DNA from: Pagrus major
Lineage: Eukaryota > Chordata > Actinopteri > Spariformes > Sparidae
Reading direction: 5' to 3'
Length of the DNA: 64,000 nt
NCBI RefSeq assembly: GCF_040436345.1
Contig: NC_133220.1
Coordinates: 9,741,664 to 9,805,663 of the forward strand
Shown here: one piece after another, positions 38,691-51,542 of the stretch
Numbering within the stretch: position 1 is the first letter of the stretch
Layout of the letters: each line of letters starts with the position of its first letter
Translations under genes and position numbers: made by a program
The notes under the pieces: model-generated
What the model was told of the DNA's origin: nothing
Databases searched by the model: none
The model's input: the letters and a program-made list of their open reading frames with translations, nothing else

Positions 38691-40103
38691 ATTTTGTGAG
38701 GTAAAAATGCTCTTTAAATACGTAGGATCCCAAATAACATATTTTCCCCCATCATCATTTTTCCTCCTGTTCTTAAGTCATAAACACAGGAGAAAACAAT
38801 TTAGGTCAGACTTGGAAAATAAATCACATTTGTTTTTGCCTTCAGGGCTTCCGTATAGAAACACTTTGCATTATAACAATACAGTAGCCTTTTGGCCTGC
38901 AGTTTCAGTTTTGGCCTTCATTAGTTGCCAACATTTACTGACTTAATCTGAACTCTTCAACTCTTTTTTTCTCCATACTTTCCACTGCTGCACATACTGT
39001 ATGTGCACTGATGCAGGAGAGGACATCTGCAGTCACTAACAGGTTGACTGCATGGAGAAAAAAACAACCTGCAGACTCTTGGTTTGGCTAGCACAACCAA
39101 TAACTAACACTGCATCTCCACCTGCTGGGAGTGCTTCGTCATTTCAGCTACAATGAACACCCACAGACACCAGCACCTCCCTGAACAGCTGTGTTTACAA
39201 CCTTTAAACCGGACTCATGATGTGTTCTCACCAGCCGACATGACATGCTTGATATTTAACCAAAACTACTCTCACAGCTGACTTTTAAATCACCCCAGGC
39301 CCCACATTTCACCACACACCCGTTAAAACATGACGTGTACTCACTTGACAGGCTTGTGGGAGCTCGTGTACCACACGTGCCCATTAAAAGTGACGTCATT
39401 CTCTTTGATTTTAATAGCGGTCTGACTCAGGGGGGCGACATCCCGCCAAAACGTGAGTGACGCGACGTAACGTGCCAATTACCGTAAGCGACAGTGAAGT
39501 GGAGCAGTGAGTCACGTCATTACCGTAAATTACAGCCAAGTCAAACATTTAGGTAAGTTAAAGTCGGCTAAAATGAATATATTCATGGCTTTTCTTGACT
39601 TTTATGGCCTATTTTAGAGAGAAAATTGAATATTAGATAACATTTTTTTTAAGGAGATATAAAAATAGCACAACAATAAATAACTGCGTCCATTGTATTT
39701 GATGTAGGCCAAGCCTGTATTTCCTCTCAGGAGTTGCATCTTGAGTCAGAAAATTAGTGCCCCCTCAAAGCAGCTGCTCTTTGTCCTGGCCTTGGCAAAA
39801 ATACAAACTATAATCTGATTTAAGTAGGTTTATAGCTCAATTAGAGAGCCTCTGAAAATCACAGGAGTGACACAAAGGGACAGGACTTTTTTTTTTTATA
39901 ATCAACAAATCCTCCAGAAAGCCACAAGTATTTGAGCTTCTTCTGCTTTCTTTCTCTTTTAGTCCCTCTGCGGCTCGTCTTTTAAATTCACTATAGACAC
40001 CTTCTATTTATTATTCCTTTATGCCAATGACCTCCATGGCATATTTTATTTTATTTATTTATTACTCTTCTATCTTTGTGTCTACATGATACTATATGTT
40101 TCA

Positions 40104-40124
40104 GTGTGTGTGTGTGTGTGTGTG
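40104..40124. repeat. (TG)n microsatellite
   Basis: Short TG dinucleotide run. Confidence 0.85.
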
Positions 40125-41060
40125 AGGCAAACTGTCCAAACAAATTGCCCCTGTTGGGATTAATAATGTTAAGTCTGAATCTGAATCTTATTTTTAACAT
40201 TGAGTAGGTTATAACCCACAAATAATCTATGCTGACGACCAACAGTGTCATTTATGGCACATAACCCACCCAGGTGAATAAGCCATGGAGCCACACTGTG
40301 TAACATTTTTGGGGTGTTGCACTGCCATCTGCTGGAACAACATTGACATCGCAAGTCGGACGTTATTTTTTATTTTTTTTGTCTTGTCACCTCACAAATT
40401 GCTGCCAGATCTTCGGATTACAAAACATTTCGACATGGGCCCCTTAATATGAAGACCCACGGACCCTAGACAAATAGGACCATAAATCTTCCTGTCCAGG
40501 CATATTATGTGGATATTATGACACCTGACATTTAACAGAGGCTTAAGCAGGAAGTCAGACGTAAGTATCTTCAACAAAAACAACATAAAGGATGGTTGTT
40601 CGTGAGCTTTTTGGCCTGTGACCCATTTTAATTGAAACAGTTACTTGTGGTTGTTGGGGGTTCAATCAAAAGGGATGTTCCTCCAGTATTTGACACAAAA
40701 AGAAAAAAAATTATAAAAGTAAACTACATAAATATATATTTTTATTCTTTCCTATAATCCCCTATGACCTACATCCTTATCTTTATATATCTTATATAAC
40801 ACGTCTTACGCACCCTGTAGGCTATGACTGTAAACAAGCTGTGGTGCGCACTGTCTGAACAGAAATATCTTTTTTTTATTTTTTATTCTGTCATTGAAAA
40901 AAAAAAAAAAAGATTAATAATGGGCCCTCGGCACGACATCTGGTAGCTGCGTCAAAATGAGGTAGTTTACGGTAAAAACGGCGCCCATTACCATGTGATT
41001 TCACCGATGTTTGTAAACATGCGTCAGCCACATGTGATTGTGGTGATGAGAAAAGAGTCT

Positions 41061-41182
41061 CCAGCCGCGCAGCCAACCAGCGGCCGGGGGAGTGTCAGGG
41101 GCGGGGCTACCGTGTTGCGCTATGGAAAATCGTTAGGGGGATACACTGATAAACGTGCGCTCCCAGATTGAAAATAGCGACA
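41061..41182 (+). promoter_or_regulatory. CpG-rich promoter region of the mir-29b/29c host transcript
   Basis: CpG density is much higher than in the surrounding AT-rich DNA. A GC box GGGGCGGGGC lies at about 41099-41108. A good 5' splice site (ACGTAAGT at 41311-41318) follows 200 bases later, so this is a likely CpG-type promoter. The link to mir-29 rests on strand, position and the absence of any other gene in between. Confidence 0.5.
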
Positions 41183-41308
41183 ATGAGGCTCAATCGGGAA
41201 CCTGTGGTGGACTATCCATTCACCCAGGGACCGGGTCTGAGCGAAGCCGGCTGGGGAAGCGGACGAGACTCACTGGCTTGGCACGGAAGGGAAACAAGCT
41301 TGGGATAA
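41183..41308 (+). CDS. Short ORF (41 residues) in the first exon of the mir-29 host transcript
   Basis: ATG at 41183 has A at -3, a good start context. The frame ends at TAA 41306-41308, four bases before the splice donor. It begins MRLNREPVVDYPFTQ and resembles no protein I know. It may be a chance frame in a GC-rich 5' exon or a translated small ORF. Sequence alone cannot tell. Confidence 0.2.
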   Translation: MRLNREPVVDYPFTQGPGLSEAGWGSGRDSLAWHGRETSLG

Positions 41309-42754
41309 ACACGTAAGTTATTTATGTTATTATAGGACGAGAGCGACATAATGCTGCGTATGTCGCGTGGAGAATACCACTATGTAATTCATAATAGTGC
41401 AGAAGGTAACATTCAAAGCCCAGAAGCGGCTGTTGTGAAAGTGTCCAAGACTAATGAAAAGAAAGGGAATAAAAAGTCCCGTGTTTGTATGCAGGCAGGC
41501 AGCGAGGGGGGTTTGTTGATTTAAAAAAAGGTTGTTAACACTTTTCTTTTCTTTTTTTACATCAAGAGTGTTTCATCATCGACATGACAACAGGTAAATT
41601 AAACTGCGTCAGCGAGAAGGACCGAGAAGCCACATGAAATCCAGTGGGAATTTCCGCTGCGATGGTGAAACACGCTTCGATGGCGTGACGGCTGTAGTCG
41701 TTCTCCGTCTGGATCTGAACTTGTGCCGGAATTTAATGTTAAAAACGAAGATGTAAACAAAGCGTGGACTCGGTGGGGATGGCGTGTGAAGGAAGAGCTC
41801 GGAATAGGATGCTGCGCAAGAGATGGATAGTGCGTAATCCTGGTGTGGGAGAGGACGATATTACGCAGTTCATTTTGGCACGATCATTTAACACCTCGTG
41901 GCCTCATGGCCTCTTTTTGTGTTGTTACTTAAAAAAATACACACTTTTTCGGTGTGTGAAGCAGGATAAACATACTTTCCAAACCTGGTCACACACTGAC
42001 GCACGGAGGGTTCTTCTATTGTTTGTGTGATCAGAGAGGAAACACAAAGTTAAGATTCAAGTTGTCGACACAGATTGTTTTTTATCTCTCAGGTGTCAAA
42101 CATTTGCTGCGTCACAGAGTTCCTAGGAGGTCCTTAATAGTAATCTGGCTTTTTAGTGCGCAGTTGATATGATGAAAACAAGCTCTACTTCCCAAACATA
42201 GGGGGTGCCATTGAGTAAACACAACCCTTGGGCTGAATCATCTGCTGTAAAGGGGATGTTGACATACAGGTATTCCTCATCACCCCCCCGAACAGTCACT
42301 GTTTTCTGGGGACTGTTTTACCTCATTTTGTCCGGATGATGTGGATAAATATAATGCGATTATGTAACTAAAATAACCCCTGAGCTGCCTCTAACTGAGC
42401 TGTAGTGTTCTTGTTTTCCATTTAACAGATTTGTCCCCCTTTACTAGACCCTGTAATGCACACCTGTCAGGGCCACAATAGGATGCTGACACGCCTGATG
42501 TGATGACACTGTCGTTGTTGACACGCTCCGCGGCCTCTCATGCCTTCCTAATGACCCTAGTAGTGGAGGAGGGTGTGGTGCCTCCTGCTGCTTACCTGCC
42601 AGCGGGCCCTTCTCGCCTTCTCGGAGCCATCGGGGTGAAAACGAGCCACACAGGAGGAGCAAACTCCTTCCTGCCAAGTGGATTTGTTCGGTCAATGGGT
42701 GAATCAGCAATCGGCCTCATGAGTTGCTAAACCATTGGCGAGAAGACGGAGAGG

Positions 42755-42781
42755 GAGAGAGAGAGAGAGAGAGAGAGAGAA
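42755..42781. repeat. (GA)n repeat
   Basis: GA dinucleotide run followed by GGGA-rich purines to about 42800. Confidence 0.9.
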
Positions 42782-45700
42782 AGGGAGGGGAGGGAAGGGG
42801 AGCTTTAGAAGTTTAATTATGTGTACTGAAAAGAAACCTGACTCCCGAGGGAATGTCACAATGGTAGTTTTGAAACAAACAGGTAAAGGTCACGGGACGA
42901 AGTACAAGCTGATCTCTTGACAGTGTCAGGTACGGCCTCACAGCAGAACGCTCGTGCTTATTTGCATTATTCAGAAAAGATGACAAGTAAATGTTTCCTC
43001 ATCGGAGTAGTTTACTGGCTGTGAGTAACATGTCCTGTTCAGTCATGGTGTTTACCACGTCTTCTGAAGCCTGACCAGTAAAACGAGTGACCCACTTTCA
43101 CAGACAAGGAAACGTGACCTCAATAGTTATTTTGCTATTTTTTCAGGGAGGGGCGCTGCCTCTCAAGTCAAACAAACAGACGAGTGGGCTAAATGCGATG
43201 TGCTCAACCCAGTTTCATTCAGAGTTCTTAGAAATTTCACAATATTGTTTGTATCCCTGCTTTTCCAGCTGGAACAAATGCAATTCAGCAGCTGCCGTCG
43301 GGGACAAAATGAGACGCAGCGAACGAGACTCCTGAGGAGAGAGGCAGTGTGAGTCCACTGGCGGATGTGTTTACAGCAGGAGGGCCAGCATCACCTGTAG
43401 CCCACATCAAACTTCAGGGGAAGCGGTGAGCGACACGCTGCCTTTTCAATACAGATCCCTCCTACGCACAGATTAAAGAATAGGAGGTGGCACAGAGCCA
43501 GGAGATGACAGTGCTAAAATTAAACCCGGAGCACTGCTGGCCTCGCTGGATGATGATGTATTAATAGGAAAGTGTGAGGCAGCATTCATTCGCAGGTATC
43601 ATTAGCAGCTAGACACCTAACATGCTGTAAGAGGGGCCACGAAAACCTGCTGTGAGCAGGACGGCACCTCTCCTTACTGACATTATTAATGGCCTTGATA
43701 TTCCTCTGTGGAGACGCAGGTAGTAACTTCTCCAAATGTTTCTTTAAGATATACAGCAGGAGGCTGGAAGAGTGAGGTGGTTCATTGTTGAAAAATGACA
43801 GCTAATCGATGGGGAGCACCAGCCAGGTCTCGTCTGTCTTCTTCCTGGAAATCTTACCTGCCTCGCCACCCTACAGGCGCACTTTAAATGTACGCTTTTA
43901 TCTCCAGTTATCCCACACACATATAAAAGAAATGTAGTGTTTAAAAATTCTGAGAATTTTGAGTTAATACCTTGTAGTTTTCCCCCAGTTGCGCAAATGC
44001 TGAGAGGTAGTTTAAAAACACATTACCTAGATGAGTTTGCCCCTCTCACTCCTGATAAATTAGGACCTCTAATCTGTAAGAGGATTAACCACCTACCCTA
44101 TTTGCACGTGCACGCATACACACACAACCCCACCCCATCCCCCCCCCCACCCCCACTGTTAAGCACACACACTGTGACACACATACGGGCAGCTCGTTGT
44201 ACGTCACCTACTCTAATATGCCCCAGCCGCAGTGGCTCTTCCTGTGACATAATTTGGCCTCTAACAGTCTGCGCTGCCTGACACACAGCGTGACGTGTTC
44301 ACCTCGTTCTGTAATCAACACCAAATCAGAAATATCTGATTAATAACTTGCAATGATGACTTTTATTGTACTTTGTTTGTGGAGCATCTGTTCCTGTGAT
44401 TTCTTGCTTTGAGATGGACGGCGCTTCAAGTTTGTTTTAGTCGCACTGAATTAAACCAATTTGGTTTTGGTTGTAAAATGGACCGATGCGCCTTTAACAG
44501 GCAGTAAACAGTCAGGTGACTTGGCAGAAAAAATGCTTTGATGCAGAAAGCAGCCTCTGCGCACACAATAGTCGGCGTAGTAAAAAAGAACAAGAGGAGC
44601 CAGAGAGAGGTAGACGCAGAGTTCACAAATAGCAGCGTTACATGGGAGGAGTCAGGGTATCGAAAACAAGGAGAAGACGGATGAAAGCAGTGTTACGGCC
44701 TTCGTACCGCACCGCCTGACTCTGTATTTATGTAAATACTGGGAGTGCTTGTTGAAACCGAGGCTATTTTAATCTTCTGTTAAGGTCAGAGTACATGTCT
44801 GTGAAACAATAATGGTCATCACATATGCCCATAAATTTGATTATCAATGCTGAAAATAGTACAAATGCTGTTTGTTTTAGATGCCAAGAAACCAAACTAG
44901 CAGCGAAGAGGATTAGGGAGTGACAGACAGGGAAATTGTCCCCGAACGACACATGAAGGTTTTGGATTAGTTGCTACGTCACCTTTTCCCATCAACAGGA
45001 CAACAGCGTCTGAGACACTGACAAGGCAGATAATGCCGATTCCTTTAATGCCTGACCCACAAATAGAATCCGGCGAGTTTCCACATTAATTGTCTCGGGT
45101 TTGTGCTGTTGCTTCAAAAGAAAATCAGAACAGTGATAGTGACAGAGAAAAGTCTCAAATGAGCGTTTCTGTAGGGATACTGTGCTGCAGGCCTCACAGG
45201 GATGGGCAACAGGGGTTCATACTAATGAATCCTTACCTATTTCAGGATCTGTTTTCTCCGTCTCGCACGACAGTCTACCCCACTTGGACCCGGAGCGGGA
45301 CTGGATGCCTGAGGCATACCCAGGAGAGGACACAGTATCCTATTGTGCATTACAAAGAACTCTACAGGGAGCTGCGGGGATCTGTTTTTCCCTGCGTATG
45401 ATTCATAGACACTTTTTGTTGGGGTTCATCTCTGGTGCCAGTCTGCTGACGTGCCCTTTCTTACACCGAGATCTTGATCATCTGACGCAAAGAAGTGAGA
45501 TGCTGTGTCATTCTTCAAGGAAGCTGGCCGTGACTCAGTGGTTCTTCTCATTGGTCGGGGAAGAGTCTGTGTCCTCCTCAGTTTCAGTTCCTTTTCTGTC
45601 TCCGTCTTCGAAAATAGCCATAACTCTAGGTTCAGAGGAATAATGGTAGCAGCTCAAATACTGGCCTTTGGAAAATATCTCAAACTTCCTCAAACGCGAC

Positions 45701-46394
45701 CTTTACCTGACTACTAAAAACATCAGCTTTTAGTAGTCAGTAAAAGTTTGTGCATAACAGAGCAGTGGGTATTCTGTTTCCCATTAAATAACCAAAGGTT
45801 GAGATGATGGTTATCACACATTCTTTTATGCAGTTTCAAAACCACGCCTAAACCTGAAGGCAGAGTTTTAAACAAACCGCAAAGGTTTACACAGGCAAAA
45901 ATAAGGTTTTTAGTTCGTGTCTGGTGATCAGATACCCACGAGAAAAACAGATGTTGGTATTTGTTTTTCTCCGTGAAAGCGGCCAGAACAAAAACAAATT
46001 TGGAAAATCAGCTAACTGCGTGGCATGGTTTTTTCTCCGTGCTACTACAATATCTTGCCTCATATCCATGGTTTTTTTTTTTGTCCTCGTTGAGATATGG
46101 TCTGTGCGGACGATAGATCCATCATTACAAAGCAAAGCAGTGAGTCTATTAAGCACTTTGGCAACATTCTGGAAGATGACATCTGTCTAATAGCAAAATA
46201 AATGAGTATAAATCTCATTATGTTCCTTCACACAAACCGAATGTACCCACTGATAAGATAAGCCACATTCATTGATAGTATTAGAATAATTTAGTTGGCA
46301 AAATATTGATTTGATTTAGACAGTAATGTTTTTTTTCTCTTTTTCTAATTGCAGAGGGCGACGTGGCTCCAGAAAGTGTTTTTTTAGAGGCATC

Positions 46395-46478
46395 CTCCCC
46401 AGGGAACTGGTTTCAGATGGTGTCTTAGAGTATAAAATCCCATCTAGCACCATTTGAAATCGGTGTTCTTGAGCGGGA
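46395..46478 (+). ncRNA. mir29b: microRNA precursor mir-29b (variant)
   Basis: The 3p mature strand is 46445-46467, beginning TAGCACCATTTGAAATC and ending GGTGTT. The 5p arm (46407-46429) begins CTGGTTTCAGATGGTGTC, matching the vertebrate mir-29b 5p arm. The arms pair continuously (GGUUUCAGAUGGUG against CACCAUUUGAAAUC, with G-U wobbles), giving a standard hairpin with a loop around 46430-46444. miR-29 represses collagen and other matrix genes and DNA methyltransferases in vertebrates. Unlike canonical miR-29b, base 18 of the mature strand is G instead of A. The hairpin lies 40 bases after the splice acceptor at 46354. Confidence 0.93.
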
Positions 46479-46689
46479 ACAGACTGCAGGGACGACAACC
46501 TCCCTCACTCGAGAGGTCGGGATTGCGGTTTGGTGGCATTTGCGCATCCAAGCCTTAACATGTAGTCATGAATATGTGAAAAGATGACGATGACGTGTCC
46601 ATTGGTTCTCTGAGTCAGTTCTCTACACAGCTTTACAGTCCAGTGATCAGAAGAAGACGGATAAGTCCAGTGTCCCGAGCTCCTGATCC

Positions 46690-46778
46690 CCCTCTCACCA
46701 AGGCTGACCGTTTTCCTCTGGTGTTCAGAGTTTCCATCTTGTCTAGCACCATTTGAAATCGGTTACAATGTGGAGGGA
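46690..46778 (+). ncRNA. mir29c: microRNA precursor mir-29c (29a/c type)
   Basis: The 3p mature strand is 46744-46765, beginning TAGCACCATTTGAAATC and ending GGTTA, the same as mammalian miR-29c-3p as I know it. The 5p arm at 46705-46726 (TGACCGTTTTCCTCTGG...) matches the miR-29c 5p strand with small differences. The base of the stem is formed by CCCTCTCACC and TGTGGAGGGA. The mature strand starts 299 bases after that of mir-29b, so the two are clearly co-transcribed. Some teleost annotations call this sequence mir-29a. Confidence 0.93.
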
Positions 46779-47208
46779 ATACCAACAATAAAGCGTTTGC
46801 CTCAGCAGCGGCATGATGAATTTCCTTAAAAGTACCAGAAGATGGCAGCATTGACCTGCCGTCCATGCTCTCATCCAAGGCCTCCAAGTTCTCTTTCAGA
46901 AGCACTGAGGCAGTGACGATTTTACCGGATGACCCTGATCAGGTTCAAGACCAACCAAACAAACTCCCTTCCTTTTGTCTGCATTTTTTAAGATTACAGC
47001 TTCTGCTTTGACCATCAACCTCTGCCGTCCCAGCTACAGTTATCTTGACCTGTTCTTCTTTCAAGGAACAGATGATAAAGAAAGAGATTGTCTAGTTGAA
47101 TGCTTCAGTAGGTAAGAGGTTGTGTAGCAGACACAGTTGTGTGATTTTTTCCTTGTATTTCAACACAAATTCTTACTTCACACATGTTGTCCATACTTAA
47201 TTCACATT

Positions 47209-47214
47209 AATAAA
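47209..47214 (+). terminator. Poly(A) signal of the mir-29 host transcript
   Basis: AATAAA about 440 bases after the mir-29c hairpin, in AT-rich sequence. Confidence 0.5.
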
Positions 47215-47748
47215 GAAAAACTGGTTTCATTCGAAGTTGTATCGCATTTCATTTATTAAATGATATCTATTAAAGCAGTTTCCTTTCTTGCCCCTGATTT
47301 TTATTTGAATCTTTTATAGAAATGTAAAAAAAAAAAAAACTTTTTATTTGATAAAAAAATATTTAAGTTCAGTATGGTTTTTAATAATTTGATTGTCACT
47401 ATCATGTCACCTCTGTTTGGTTTTAAGGAAGAGAGAAGTTTGTCTTCACTACTACAGGTTGTCACTGAACCATTTCTAACCAGAATGGCACCCACACCAG
47501 GCCCAAAAGTCAGTTAATTCAATCAAGCCTAACCCAATATCACTTAATTTTAAACCACCCATAATTACTTAACCATATTTCACTCGTAGATAACAGCCAC
47601 TTAAATACGCAATTTTCCTTTCATCAAGATCCATGCAGCATACCTGAGAAATTGACAAAAATGTCGACGCCCTGTCTTGCAATGTTAAAGAAAGTGAGAA
47701 AAACATTCCTGATCTGCAACAAAAGTACTGTGGTTTATTCTAGGCTGA

Positions 47749-47880
47749 GATCCATCCTCCATCCAAGTTTCGTGGAAATCGGATTAGTAGTTTTTCGTGT
47801 AATCCTGCTGACAAACCAACCAACCAACCAATGGACACAGGTGAAAATATAACCTCTTTGGTGGAGGTAATTACAACCTG
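47749..47880 (+). mobile_element. LINE/SINE 3' tail fragment (RTE-like)
   Basis: 'ccatccaagtttcgtggaaa', 'tttttcgtgtaatcctgctgac', repeated 'aaccaacc', then 'ataacctctttggtggaggt'. This order is typical of the 3' end of a very widespread RTE-type retroposon tail. Confidence 0.5.
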
Positions 47881-49799
47881 TCGCATTCTCCGAACCCACA
47901 TCACAAAGGCATCTCCTCAAATCTTTTGTCCTTTCAGTTCAATTTAATTATAGCATGTAATCTTTTGATCCATACCTGCCTGATGCTTTCATGAGCCATT
48001 ACTTGGAGACTGGATGGGGATGAGGTAAGAGGGCCACTATTAGCCTGATATAAAAAAAAATCAAGCTTTTAACTGTCAACCCTGTTACCCTCCACGTTTC
48101 ACATGGCTGACATGCACATTAGCGCAGCTGTCTTTTTGAATAAATGAGTGAAAATTCTTAATTAAAATTTATGAATGATTGACTCACTGTCAGGGTTAAC
48201 AGCAGGTTAACTAAAAAAGCTTTTACGCTCAGTTGCCAGTTTATGGGGTGCGCTGAGCAGTCCAACTGTCCTGTGATAAATTCTAGTTTCATCATGTTCA
48301 GATATTTATTGAAACTGCTTCAGAGAGGTGTTCATTCAACTGTATCATCATTTTGGAGTTTTTGGTGCAATTGAATCCCATTGCCTAATGCTAACAGGCA
48401 TTTCTATTATTTTGTCTATCCCATTTATATCAATGAGGGTAGGCTGAAAAACAGAAACACCTTTCCCAGTGTTCGATATGTATGTGAACATAAACATATA
48501 TGTACATTTTTCTGTTGATATTCTGACTATCTTGCCACTCTACTGTTTAGCAATCATTCACAGATCTGCCATCACTTTCAGCAACGTTTGACACTGCTGA
48601 ACCCCCAGAAACCAAGAAGCCTCCTCAAGCGTCTCGGATGCTTGTCTGACATTTTCTCTGACTACAGAGTAACAGGCTGTGTCGCCCACCAGAACTTTTT
48701 AATGTCTTCCCTCTACCTGCTGACCTTCTCCAACAGAGGGAACAGTGTTAAGTCAAAGCTAAGTTGAAAAGGCATAACATATTGAAATTCTAGCCTCGAA
48801 AGGGGGCAGACGTCTCTCTCCACCCCCAGCGTGACCTTATTTTTATCTCTGATGTCTGCAAGATGTCAACCTGGCAAATGTGTATAAAGGATTTATTCAT
48901 AGCAGAGTGTGTTGCTATATCAACATCAACAAGAACATATCCACATATCCATTTGTCAACCATTATCCTTCCACTTTAGAGAGAATATGAGTCATGAGGA
49001 GTGCCTCGATTAACCATGACATCATTAGCTGCATCATCAGATTTTGATCCACCCAGCCCTGCTCTAGGCTTGCCGTGCCTGCCACTGTGATGTGGTCAAG
49101 TATGACTGGTATCTTTGGCTGAATGAAGTTACATTCAGAGTTTTCCTAAAACCTCAGCAGATGTGGGAGGAGGACCGACAATTACAATTATGGATTGGTC
49201 ACAGCAGGCCTGAATATTAGAAGCACGGGTTAGGATAAATATAGGAACACACTTTTTTTCAAATAAAAGAGTTTTACTTTAGAGCAAGACTATGGGACTT
49301 TTGAAAAAGGAGAAATAGGATGTTTACTCTCTAACAAATAAAAGTTGATTTTATAAGCACTCATAAACACCTTTTCTCTACTCAGTACTCTCAGCTGCAG
49401 TTGGTCTGGTGTGACCAGTGGCTAGTGTTCTCTCCTTCTCTCCTTGTGCATCTGTCAAATTATGGTTATGCTTTGGTTCTGGTTGGTATGACAGGTCATC
49501 CAGCCACATCAGAAACCAGAAGAGTACAGTAGTTGATCCAAACGGCAATGCTCAAAGGCAAGGGCGAAAAGCCGGCTGTCATAGAGAGGAAGGAATTCAT
49601 AATGTGGCACACAAAGATGGACATAAGTAGTTCGGTAAAGAACGGAAAATAAGAGGGCTTGAGGAGAAGTTCGGATCCCCCTTCCTTTGTCTGCACATCT
49701 GGCTGCAGACCCAGCCCCACTCTGACAGAGAAGCACTACCGTCCACGTCTCATACAGACACACAAGATACTCGTTAGCATCTGTGTGTGACGTGCAAAG

Positions 49800-49935
49800 C
49801 CTAACAAATGGCAGTTTGGTTAGGTTTAGGCAAACAACTACTTGGTTAGGTTCAGGAAGACATACTAGATGTCTGATTTCACACGGGACATGAATCGTCC
49901 CCTGTGTGAAGGTCCTGTGTGTGACCCAACCCCAT
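49800..49935. repeat. Dispersed repeat ('ttggttaggtttaggcaa' family)
   Basis: Two tandem 'ttggttaggtt(t/c)agg' motifs followed by 'gggacatgaatcgtcccctg'. A related fragment lies at 54236-54330 ('ttggttagatttaagg', 'ttggttaagtttaggaaaac'). I recognise this as a common fish repeat. Confidence 0.5.
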
Positions 49936-51542
49936 CCTCAATCCCTTTTTGGACTCAGTCACTTTGTATATTATTTTAGATTAGATTAGATCATGTTGGG
50001 TGGAACGGTTGCTCTCAATGTCTCATATTGTCACGGATAGGCGGAAGGTGCCCTTTAGCATCCTGATGCTATGAGACACGAAGGTAGAAGAGATGCCAGG
50101 AGACGCCACGTGAGAAAACAGTGGTATTTGATGCCCTGGGAATAAGACTAGGCTCCACTAGCTCCTTTATGCTGCATTTGCCATTATTCTGTAATTAGTA
50201 GTCATAGCTGAAGGGGCTGTTGTTCAGCAAAAAGGCTAACTTAAAACAGACACTCGTGGTTTGGTCCTTGAAAACAAGAACCGGCTTATACTGAAGCTCA
50301 ACACTGAAGGATTATTAATGTTGTCACTGTGAGCAATATGTTTACATCATAGCTGTCGGAATAAGTTGTGTGACATAAAGGTTCTCATCATGTACAGTTC
50401 ATTTATGATGTTCTTGGCCTTATGTTCACATGTTCTGTAACTGAAGGCTGCACAATTAAAAATAATTATCCATACTGGTGAAGGTGCTCACGCTAAGAGC
50501 AGCTCTATTAAAAGCATGTAAACATTTACTCTGAGACCACTGCCACACTGATGGTAGGGTACTCACGCTTAACATCTGGATCTGGTCTAACGCTGAGGCC
50601 TCAGTGGGAACCGTTTATGTCTTGTTTGTCTTAAGCTGAGAGCTCTCCATCCGCCCTGCTTATGAGAACAACTCTAAAGAGGAGCTTCATGTCTTATAGT
50701 TTTCCTCCCCCCCCCATAGTAAAGTCTGTTGTGTCATAACCACTCTCACCACACCTACCACATTATATGCAACCATGTCAAGGGTTTATAAAAATCACAT
50801 GAATCATGAACACAGCTGCGTACAGTATGCCACAGAAGGGGCTCCAGTCAGGTTGGCAGGTTTGCTCTGCGATGCCACATAAACATGAGCTAGCCTGTGT
50901 ATGCATGCGTGGTGTGATTCATTTTCTTGTTTACCTCGTGTGTAAAATGGCATCACTTCCTCTGAGATTTCCCTCCCTGTAGTGAATGCTTGACCACGTG
51001 CCTGGAACGGGATGAACTGGAAGATCTCATGCAGGGCTGATAGGAAGAATTTCCTCCTCTTTGTGCTTTGACACACTACAAAGACTGATAATGGGATCAC
51101 GATCTCGAACAGTTAATGTCATGGGAGCCGGCTAAAAGTCCAGCTGTAATGTACTGCATTTGATTGAAAACTTCCTGAAAGAGAACAATTGATATTCATC
51201 ACCGTAATGACTTCAAATTTATCCAACTCCACACTTTTTAAATACATTTTAATATGCACTATCAATCTCTATATTGTGTGTATTGAAACATATAGTTATA
51301 AGCACATTGAACAGGAGGGTGATTTTTTTTCCTGCAATTTTTTGTAACACACTTGCAATCATCAGCCGACAAGATGGAGATATGTCTATTAGAAGAAGCA
51401 TCAAGCGTTAGATATGATGCCGTATGGTTGTCTTGGCTTAATAGGTTTCTTGCCCTCAGTGCTGCATCACTGTTCATTTTTGTCATGAGAAGCTTCCAGC
51501 TCCCTTCCAGCCCCGTCCGGTCTTCTGTCATCAATATCTGTC

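Larger units (their letters stand above)
36829..41060. other. Intergenic region between the lectins and the mir-29 unit
   Basis: No gene recognised. It starts with 'aaaaggtgcaatgtgtaaga', which resembles a MITE end. 'ctggtgatatgctgccccct' (about 37350-37375) belongs to the family A repeat. It also contains a TG microsatellite (37882-37908), a hAT-like fragment followed by AAAT repeats (38591-38690), and another TG run (about 40104-40124). The stretch 37690-38430 has short open frames but no recognisable protein. Confidence 0.5.
41140..47235 (+). ncRNA. Primary transcript of mir-29b and mir-29c (host lncRNA, equivalent of human MIR29B2CHG)
   Basis: The proposed unit has a first exon from about 41140 to 41312, ending in a consensus donor. 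The terminal exon starts at 46355 after a strong acceptor (TTTTTTTTCTCTTTTTCTAA, then TTGCAG), includes both mir-29 hairpins, and finishes past AATAAA at 47209-47214. Placing the hairpins in the last exon agrees with what I know of the mammalian pri-miR-29b2/c. Middle exons may exist (for example after TTTCAG at about 45245) but were not resolved. The intron contains a GA tract at 42755-42781. The exact start site is a guess from the CpG-rich region. Confidence 0.55.

Noticed and set aside
45182..45643. 153-codon open frame inside the mir-29 host unit
   Set aside because: No recognisable domain. It crosses a possible splice acceptor (about 45245) and composition looks non-coding. It may partly overlap an unmapped exon of the host lncRNA.
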